Assembly: GCA_015232165.1 (NCBI GenBank)
Contig: JADGAE010000040.1
Location: 1 to 10,904, forward strand
Length of the DNA: 10,904 bases
Direction of reading: 5' to 3'
Source of the DNA: Nitrospirota bacterium
GTDB lineage: Bacteria; Nitrospirota; Thermodesulfovibrionia; Thermodesulfovibrionales; Magnetobacteriaceae
In this document: piece after piece, positions 6,976-10,904 of the stretch
Layout of the letters: each line of letters begins with the position of its first letter
Position numbering within the stretch: the first letter of the stretch is position 1
Position numbers and translations under genes: made by a program
The notes under the pieces: generated by a model
Seen by the model: only the letters and a program-made list of their open reading frames with translations
What the model was told of the DNA's origin: nothing
Databases searched by the model: none

Positions 6976-7764
6976 TTACCGTTTCATGTTGTTTGCCAAC
7001 TGGAGCATCTCGTCGGAGGTTTGAACGGCCTTGGAGTTGATTTCGTATGCCCTCTGACTGACTATCATGTTGACCATCTCATCCACTACGCTGACGTTAC
7101 TGGTCTCGAGGAATCCCTGTGCAAGGGAACCAAAGCCTTGCAGGCCCGGGGCTGAGACCACTGCAGTGCCGGATGCCTCAGTCTCCTGGTAGAGATTCTT
7201 ACCCAACGCCCTGAGACCGGCAGGATTTACAAACCTCGCCAGCTCTATCTGTCCAAGCTCCGTCAGGGTTATCTGGTTGTTCTGCTGGACCTTGACCACA
7301 CCATCGGCCCCGATGGTGACAGAGGTGGTGTCCTGCGGGACGGTGAGTTCCGGTTCCAGGGCATAACCCTCGTCGTTTACGATCTTGCCTTCGCTGTCGA
7401 GCTTAAACGCCCCGGAACGTGAATAGGCAATCGTACCATCGGGCATGGTAATCTGGAAAAATCCCTCGCCCTCTATAGCCACATCCAGTTCGTTGTTGGT
7501 GTTGACAAAGTCGCCCTGCTTAAATATCTTGCCAATAGAGCCCGGTCTTACGCCAAGACCTACCTGTTCACCGGTTGGGGACTTGGTCCCCTCCGCGGTT
7601 GGTCCGCCGGGGGACTTCATCGCCTGATACATGAGGTCCTGGAACTCCGCCCTGCCCTGCTTGAAGCCATATGTAGAGACATTGGCAAGGTTGTTAGATA
7701 CCACATCTATACTCAACTTCTGAGCATTCATTCCCGTTGCAGCTATAAACAAAGACCTTAACAT
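6976..7764 (-). CDS. flgG: Flagellar distal rod protein FlgG
   Basis: FlgG polymerises into the distal rod that crosses the periplasm inside the P and L rings. The 262 residues match the strongly conserved family length. The start has the axial-protein helix and motif SIDVVSNNLANVSTYGFKQG (18-37) followed by RAEFQDLMYQ. The centre has GEQVGLGVRPGSIGKIFKQG, ELDVAIEGEGFFQI and YSRSGAFKLDSEGKIV. The C-terminus has GFLETSNVSVVDEMVNMIVS and QRAYEINSKAVQTSDEMLQL. AAGGAGG lies 9 nt before the ATG. No cysteine was seen. The gene before it is the paralogous flgF, separated by 79 bp that contain a hairpin. Confidence 0.97.
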   Translation of the reverse strand: MLRSLFIAATGMNAQKLSIDVVSNNLANVSTYGFKQGRAEFQDLMYQAMKSPGGPTAEGTKSPTGEQVGLGVRPGSIGKIFKQGDFVNTNNELDVAIEGEGFFQITMPDGTIAYSRSGAFKLDSEGKIVNDEGYALEPELTVPQDTTSVTIGADGVVKVQQNNQITLTELGQIELARFVNPAGLRALGKNLYQETEASGTAVVSAPGLQGFGSLAQGFLETSNVSVVDEMVNMIVSQRAYEINSKAVQTSDEMLQLANNMKR

Positions 7765-7805
7765 CTATTTATTCCTCCTTAAAATTTTTTTTAATCATAA
7801 TTATC

Positions 7806-7828
7806 CCCCCTCACTTTATGGGAGGGGG
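7806..7828 (-). repeat. GC-rich hairpin between flgF and flgG
   Basis: CCCCCTC (7806-7812) pairs with GAGGGGG (7822-7828) around a 9-nt loop. In the minus-strand mRNA it lies just after the flgF stop and about 40 nt before the flgG start. It is followed by an A/U-rich stretch but not by a U-run, so it is more likely a processing or stability element, or a dispersed repeat, than a full terminator. The remaining sequence up to the flgG ribosome site is A/T-rich. Confidence 0.55.
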
Positions 7829-7843
7829 TCAGGGGAGAAGGCC

Positions 7844-8587
7844 CTACACCCTCGCCATCTCATTTACGACTTTTGAGGCGGCCTCATCAAAGGTGTGCAC
7901 CATCTTTTGATTTGACTCGTACTCCCTGTGAAGGTTGATCATGTCTACCATCTCCTGTACTACATTTACGTTTGAGGCCTCCAGAACCCCCTGCTTTACG
8001 CCCGACGTTGACTCAACGGCCGGCTCATCGGAGGAATAGTTGGTGTCTCCTTCCTTTTTCAGCTTGGCCTTGTCGGAGAACCCCACCACTCTGATCTTGT
8101 CTATTATCGTGCCGTCAACGGCAACATCGCCCGATGCGCTTATATCCAACTTACCGTTAGCTACCTGTATAGCCCCCCCGCCGCCAAGCACCCGGACTCC
8201 CTTGCCGGTCGTGATAAAGCCCTCGGAGTCCAGCTTGAAATTACCTGCCCTCGTATACTTGTCGCCCTCAAGGGCGAAGAACCCGGGGCCGTCAATTGCG
8301 AGGTCCAGGGGGTTGTTGGTGTTGATCATGCCACCGCTTGTGTGATCGGTATAGGTGTCGGAGATGTGTGTCATAATCCTGCCATCCCCTGAACGACTGC
8401 CAATGCCAACCTTTGCCTGCTCCGCCTCGCCGGATTCATTGAATTCGGACATCAGGTACTCCCTGAAGGTTACACCGTCCTCTTTATATCCATACGTGGC
8501 GGCATTTGCAAGGTTGTTTGACACCGTCTCCATGTGACGCTGCTTCATCATTGCCCCGGATGCGGCTATATAAATACCTTTATACAT
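7844..8587 (-). CDS. flgF: Flagellar proximal rod protein FlgF
   Basis: FlgF belongs to the flagellar basal-body rod family and forms part of the proximal rod. The 247-residue product starts with IAASGAMMKQRHMETVSNNL (7-26) and continues ANAATYGYKEDGVTFREYL. The middle carries NTNNPLDLAIDGPGFFALEG, YTRAGNFKLDSEGFI and a C-terminal GVLEASNVNVVQEMVDMINL, then HREYESNQKMVHTFDEAASK. It is shorter than FlgG and precedes it, which is the standard flgF-flgG pair. The ribosome site AAGGAG is 11 nt from the ATG, a rather long spacing. A sigma-54-like promoter lies directly upstream (8616-8631). FlgG-like paralogs are hard to tell apart by eye, so the F assignment leans on position and length. Confidence 0.87.
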   Translation of the reverse strand: MYKGIYIAASGAMMKQRHMETVSNNLANAATYGYKEDGVTFREYLMSEFNESGEAEQAKVGIGSRSGDGRIMTHISDTYTDHTSGGMINTNNPLDLAIDGPGFFALEGDKYTRAGNFKLDSEGFITTGKGVRVLGGGGAIQVANGKLDISASGDVAVDGTIIDKIRVVGFSDKAKLKKEGDTNYSSDEPAVESTSGVKQGVLEASNVNVVQEMVDMINLHREYESNQKMVHTFDEAASKVVNEMARV

Positions 8588-8615
8588 AATCTCAATTGCT
8601 CCTTCGTATTATTTT

Positions 8616-8631
8616 CGCAAGTTGGATGCCC
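8616..8631 (-). promoter_or_regulatory. Second sigma-54-like promoter, ahead of flgF
   Basis: The minus strand reads GGGCATCCAACTTGCG. It has GG and GC exactly 10 nt apart and matches TGGCAC-N5-TTGC at all but the first and sixth -24 bases. It lies in the 78-bp gap between the HTH gene and flgF. The predicted start at about 8605 would leave a leader of only about 18 nt, with the flgF ribosome site at its very 5' end, which weakens the call. Confidence 0.5.
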
Positions 8632-8665
8632 TAATAAAATATTGACGATGGATTCGGCATGAGGG

Positions 8666-9058
8666 CTATTTGTTGAGATTGAGGATCAACTCAACCTCCC
8701 CCCTCTGCATTCCCAGCACGTCAGCGATCTCGTCCATATCCAGACCCCTGTATGTCAGGGCCATGACCTCGTGTTGTCTGTTGACAGCCCCCTGGGGGTG
8801 ATTAACCGAGTCTGCCATGTGTAGCAGCCGTTCAAAGTTCGCCAGCTTGGCATCAACGGAGGCCTCTATGGCCTCGAGTATCTCTATTTGCTTTTCGAGT
8901 TTCTTAAAGATGACATTAGCGGTGTGTTCCAGTATGGCAATATCGTTTTTGGTTTCCTCTTTGCGCGGTGCCGGTTTGCCTTTACCTTTTGCCTCAAAGA
9001 GCTTCTTCATGGTTATCTCTCCCGCGGATTCGTTCTTTTTGCCAAATAATCCAATCAT
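8666..9058 (-). CDS. Small coiled-coil protein with C-terminal HTH-like motif, flagellar operon leader gene
   Basis: I cannot name this 130-residue protein. It has a basic, low-complexity N-terminus (KKLFEAKGKGKPAPRKEETK, 18-37) and a probable coiled coil (about 38-85, ILEHTANVIFKKLEKQIEIL). The C-terminal segment (about 96-128) reads VMALTYRGLDMDEIADVLGM and then QRGEVELILNL. That end looks like the HTH-type tail of DUF2802/DUF6115-like proteins, often found in flagellar or chemotaxis clusters; this is recalled resemblance only. No signal peptide is visible, so it is probably cytoplasmic. AAAGAGG lies 9 nt before the ATG used here. An internal ATG at codon 17 (9008-9010), preceded by GGGAGAG, is a real alternative. 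It is the first gene after the main sigma-54 promoter. Confidence 0.8.
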   Translation of the reverse strand: MIGLFGKKNESAGEITMKKLFEAKGKGKPAPRKEETKNDIAILEHTANVIFKKLEKQIEILEAIEASVDAKLANFERLLHMADSVNHPQGAVNRQHEVMALTYRGLDMDEIADVLGMQRGEVELILNLNK

Positions 9059-9148
9059 CTCAAAACGCCTCTTTGTACATCCAGTCTTCGTCTTTTGTTT
9101 TGCAGAGCCATCTTAAAAAGATGACTTTACAGACGTTACATTATATTT

Positions 9149-9164
9149 TGCAAAATCCGTACCA
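9149..9164 (-). promoter_or_regulatory. Sigma-54 (RpoN) promoter of the flagellar operon
   Basis: The minus strand reads TGGTACGGATTTTGCA. Against the consensus TGGCACG-N4-TTGCA it differs at one conserved base (T for C at the fourth position) and has the exact 10-nt GG-GC spacing. The predicted transcription start is near 9138, giving a leader of about 80 nt to the HTH gene. Sigma-54 control of rod/ring operons by an NtrC-like activator (FleQ, FlrC, FleR type) is established in many polar-flagellated bacteria. Confidence 0.82.
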
Positions 9165-9493
9165 CATAGGAATAGCTGCATTCGGGGATGCCCCGGGGCG
9201 GGTCTATGGCAAGCCTGCCGGGCTGTGGCAACTGCCAATAAAGTGCATAATCATTGGGATACTGCAGGGCTTCCCGGAGACTGTGCAGACCACCTGTGTG
9301 TGTGTCAAGCTCTTGCGTAAATGGCGTCACTTATAAGGCCTGGCCGGTGTCAATTTTTTGACGGAATGCGGGAATTTGGACGCCAGTTGACGTGTTTGCG
9401 CAAAGAAAAAAGGTTGAAGGACGCAACACGCCCTATTGCACCGATTCTTCCCGTCCCCAGGGCAATCGTATTTGACCGGAAGAAGAAAAGAAT
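9165..9493. other. Non-coding upstream regulatory region
   Basis: No convincing gene is seen on either strand. Short open frames here lack ribosome sites and family motifs, and one overlaps the sigma-54 promoter. Visible items are a (TG)5 run at 9295-9304, a degenerate FleQ-like palindrome at 9304-9317 and a perfect one at 9349-9362. The region is the right size and place to hold the enhancer sites needed by the sigma-54 promoter at 9149-9164. Confidence 0.5.
9349..9362. promoter_or_regulatory. FleQ-box-like palindrome (candidate enhancer site)
   Basis: GTCAATTTTTTGAC is a perfect palindrome with the GTCAA-N4-TTGAC ends of the Pseudomonas FleQ site (GTCAATAAATTGAC-like). Its centre is about 218 bp upstream of the predicted sigma-54 start at 9138, a usual distance for an enhancer. 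A weaker version, GTCAAGCTCTTGCG (9304-9317), lies 45 bp nearer the promoter. Which activator this organism has is unknown, so the assignment is inference. Confidence 0.45.
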
Positions 9494-9508
9494 GGGGACT
9501 CCGTCCCC
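9494..9508. repeat. Short GC-rich hairpin, GGGGACTCCGTCCCC
   Basis: The six-base arms GGGGAC and GTCCCC enclose a 3-nt loop. It belongs with the other GC-rich units in this intergenic region (9762-9820 and 9883-9938), which share GGGGAC/GTCCCC arms. The sequence after it (9509-9570) is GC-rich with similar fragments (GGGCGACTCCG) and no gene. Confidence 0.55.
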
Positions 9509-9613
9509 TAACCCCTGCAAAGAGGGCGACTCCGCTCGCACAGCGACGTTACTGCGCCCCTCCTTGACCTCCCCCGCAAGGTAATGCTGTTGACTTAAGG
9601 AAGCACAAGGGAT

Positions 9614-9722
9614 TGTCTGAACCATGATTGCACAGATTAAAGGATTTACAGGAAAAAAAAGCACGAAGCTTTCTTAACATAATCCTGATAATCCCTTAAT
9701 CCTTCAAATCGTGGTTCAGACA
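9614..9722. repeat. Long imperfect inverted repeat (TGTCTGAACCA...TGGTTCAGACA)
   Basis: The left arm starts TGTCTGAACCATGATT at 9614 and includes GATTAAAGGATTTACAGGA. The right arm is its imperfect reverse complement ending TCGTGGTTCAGACA at 9722. Each arm is about 40 nt, with a central segment of about 27 nt. From memory, palindromes of this kind (CTGAACCATGATT, aggatta units, cagga) are dispersed in several bacterial phyla. It lies wholly inside the MITE-like element. Confidence 0.65.
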
Positions 9723-9761
9723 TCTTTATGCTTAACTCACCTTACGCACAGTGTATAAAGA

Positions 9762-9820
9762 GGGGGCGGCTCCGCCCCCCCTCAAACCCCCCTGCAAGGG
9801 GACCAGTCCCCTTGACCCCA
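9762..9820. repeat. GC-rich double-hairpin repeat, copy 1
   Basis: GGGGGCGG pairs with CCGCCCCC (9762-9779), followed by the palindrome AAGGGGACCAGTCCCCTT (9796-9813) and TGACCCCA. It shares GCAAGGGGACCAGTCCCC (9794-9811) exactly with copy 2. It lies inside the MITE-like element. Confidence 0.6.
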
Positions 9821-9882
9821 TTATACCTTGTTCAAGTGTATGTTCCAATGCGTAACATGAGTGCTTAAGTCAACAGCATTAC

Positions 9883-9938
9883 CCCCGCAAGGGGACCAGT
9901 CCCCCACTGAGCCGGGGGCGGCTCGCCCCTTGACCCCA
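9883..9938. repeat. GC-rich double-hairpin repeat, copy 2
   Basis: GCAAGGGGACCAGTCCCC (9887-9904) is identical to copy 1. It is followed by a second element GGGGGCGGCTC and by CCCCTTGACCCCA (9926-9938), also shared with copy 1 although the order of the parts differs. The left edge of this copy is the insertion point of the MITE-like element. Confidence 0.6.
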
Positions 9939-9998
9939 TAATCTTACCCATGAAAAATTTATGCACCCCTGCAACAGTACACATTTGCTGAATGTCCG

Positions 9999-10007
9999 TG
10001 TTATAAT
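9999..10007 (+). promoter_or_regulatory. Extended -10 promoter for the lipM-like gene
   Basis: TGTTATAAT combines a consensus TATAAT (10002-10007) with the extended -10 TG. No good -35 is seen at normal spacing. The predicted start (about 10014-10017) is at or within three bases of the ATG, and no ribosome site precedes the gene, so the mRNA is probably leaderless. Confidence 0.55.
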
Positions 10008-10016
10008 AACCGTAAT

Positions 10017-10811
10017 ATGACGTCCTTCCCAGATATGCCCCAATGGAGATTGCTCCCGTATGACAAGGGTGACGCCTTTTACAACATGGCAGTTGATGAT
10101 GCCGTTGCCTGTTGCGTCAACGACAACCTTTCACCGCCAACGCTGAGGTTCTATGGGTGGTTGCTTCCGTCCGTGAGCATAGGGGCATTTCAGGGGATCG
10201 ACAGCATAGACCTCCAGTGGTGTACGAGAAGGGCTGTTGACGTTGTCAGACGCCCTACCGGTGGACGGGCAGTGGTGCATGACGATGAACTGACCTACAG
10301 CTTTACGGCCAATTTTGAAAACGGCTTTACAAAGAGCGTCCTCAATAACCATAAGATGGTCAACGCGGTCTTCTACCGGTCGCTGCGACAACTTGGGCTT
10401 GATGTTGACTTCACGGAGGGCAGACTCAACCGAAGCGGCTTGCTCTTAAACGCGCTGTGTTTTGCGGCCACCTCCTATGGAGAAGTCTCCGCGGGGGGCA
10501 AGAAGGTCATAGGGGCCGCGCAAAGACGCTATGCAAACGGTTTCCTCGAACAGGGCAGCATACCATTGTCGGTTGACAGGGAGCTAATCGCGGGGGCTTT
10601 GAAGGTCAATGACACCCGGGATATCCTTGCGGGGCTGACGCAACTGTCTGACGACATTGATATATCGGGCATAATCGACACGGTCGTGGGTTGTTTTGAG
10701 GAGTCCTTTGGGGTCACTCTCAGACCCGCTGCACTCACGCCGGAGGAGGACCGGTTGGTTCAACAACTGCTGTTAAAATATCGCTCCGAGCAATGGACCC
10801 GCCGCCGGTGA
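10017..10811 (+). CDS. Lipoate/octanoate protein transferase, LipM/LplA type
   Basis: The protein belongs to the BPL/LplA/LipB acyltransferase family, which attaches lipoyl or octanoyl groups to lysines of lipoate-dependent enzymes in the cytoplasm. The 264 residues show the family opening WRLLPYDKGDAFYNMAVDDA (10-29), then RRPTGGRAVVHDDELTYS (78-95). The catalytic region follows with LCFAATSYGEVSAGGKKVIG (147-166) and AAQRR. K163 matches the conserved lysine. C148 in the CF motif sits where Bacillus LipM has its acyl-thioester cysteine, and there is no extra LplA C-terminal domain, so an octanoyltransferase role (LipM) fits better than an ATP-dependent ligase. That split is inference. The 5' end lacks a ribosome site (see promoter). 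It is divergent from the flagellar operon. Confidence 0.88.
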   Translation: MTSFPDMPQWRLLPYDKGDAFYNMAVDDAVACCVNDNLSPPTLRFYGWLLPSVSIGAFQGIDSIDLQWCTRRAVDVVRRPTGGRAVVHDDELTYSFTANFENGFTKSVLNNHKMVNAVFYRSLRQLGLDVDFTEGRLNRSGLLLNALCFAATSYGEVSAGGKKVIGAAQRRYANGFLEQGSIPLSVDRELIAGALKVNDTRDILAGLTQLSDDIDISGIIDTVVGCFEESFGVTLRPAALTPEEDRLVQQLLLKYRSEQWTRRR

Positions 10812-10823
10812 CCCCGTGGTAGT

Positions 10824-10904
10824 ATGAAAACACACTGGATATCACTAAAAACCCCATGTAACTCTGCGCAACCTGCAACAACAACTGAAACGGTATGGCC
10901 AGCA
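10824..10904 (+). CDS. Possible start of a further gene, cut by the window edge
   Basis: An ATG 12 bases after the lipM-like stop opens a frame of 27 codons that runs off the right edge (MKTHWISLKTPCNSAQPATT and on). It has no clear ribosome site and no recognisable motif. It may be a downstream gene of the same transcription unit or chance. No terminator hairpin is visible between the two. Confidence 0.25.
   Translation, partial: MKTHWISLKTPCNSAQPATTTETVWPA

Larger units (their letters stand above)
9581..9882. mobile_element. MITE-like element with 19-bp terminal inverted repeats
   Basis: GTAATGCTGTTGACTTAAG at 9581-9599 is repeated perfectly in inverted orientation at 9864-9882, bounding 302 bp with no transposase. 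The 9-bp sequence CCCCGCAAG lies directly outside both ends (9572-9580 and 9883-9891), as expected for a target-site duplication. Removing the element and one copy restores a GC-rich repeat (CCCCGCAAGGGGACCAGTCC) that also occurs nearly unchanged at 9788-9811, which supports insertion into that repeat. A 20-bp repeat with a 7-bp duplication is an equally valid reading of the border. The parent IS family cannot be named from this. It contains the palindrome at 9614-9722 and the GC-rich unit at 9762-9820. Confidence 0.7.

Noticed and set aside
7806..7828. Rho-independent terminator between flgF and flgG
   Set aside because: The hairpin is real but no U-run follows it on the minus strand, and flgG continues the operon.
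9136..9330. 64-codon minus-strand open frame upstream of the HTH gene
   Set aside because: It overlaps the sigma-54 promoter, has no recognised motif and no good ribosome site.
9321..9664. Open frames on both strands (9321-9584 plus, 9350-9664 minus)
   Set aside because: They run through GC-rich hairpin repeats and the MITE-like border, and their products are low-complexity without domains.
1..10904. CRISPR array, tRNA, rRNA, or defence/toxin gene cassette
   Set aside because: No regularly spaced direct repeats, no tRNA-like or rRNA segment and no defence or toxin gene was seen on reading both strands.

Overview
The window is mostly one flagellar operon on the minus strand (roughly 1-9164). 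It is followed by about 950 bp of repeat-rich intergenic DNA and then by a plus-strand lipoate-metabolism gene (10017-10811). L-ring and P-ring genes (flgH, flgI) show a diderm with an outer membrane. The gene order flgF-flgG-flgA-flgH-flgI-flgJ-flgM-flgN-flgK-flgL-csrA, sigma-54 promoter sequences and the types of intergenic palindrome suggest a Nitrospirota or Desulfobacterota (former deltaproteobacterial) bacterium. That placement is inference; no taxonomic marker gene is present.

In transcription order (right to left) the operon starts at a near-consensus sigma-54 promoter (9149-9164). It begins with a small coiled-coil/HTH protein of unknown function (8666-9058), followed by a second sigma-54-like site (8616-8631). 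Next come the rod proteins FlgF and FlgG, the P-ring chaperone FlgA, the L-ring lipoprotein FlgH, the P-ring protein FlgI and a single-domain FlgJ. After these come the anti-sigma-28 factor FlgM, the chaperone FlgN and the two hook-filament junction proteins FlgK and FlgL. The last item is the first four codons of csrA, cut by the window edge. Genes are tightly packed: ATGA overlaps at flgM/flgN and flgK/flgL, a TAATG overlap at flgH/flgI and an abutting flgN/flgK. A sigma-28-type promoter lies at the end of flgJ, just ahead of flgM. The layout therefore fits the usual hierarchy: sigma-54 for rod and ring genes, then sigma-28 feedback for flgM and the junction genes, with CsrA as the post-transcriptional layer.

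Upstream of the operon, 9165-10016 carries no convincing gene. It holds a FleQ-box-like palindrome (9349-9362), GC-rich hairpin repeats, and a 302-bp MITE-like element (9581-9882) with 19-bp terminal inverted repeats and a 9-bp direct repeat at its borders. The element contains further nested repeats. The plus-strand gene at 10017 is a LipM/LplA-type acyltransferase behind an extended -10 promoter so close to the ATG that the message is probably leaderless. A short open frame (10824-10904) runs off the right edge.

I found no new multi-gene system. The most interesting points are regulatory and repeat-related: two sigma-54 sites flanking the orphan HTH gene, the FleQ-like box, sigma-28-type sites inside genes, the MITE-like insertion, and the csrA spacer holding a palindromic repeat.
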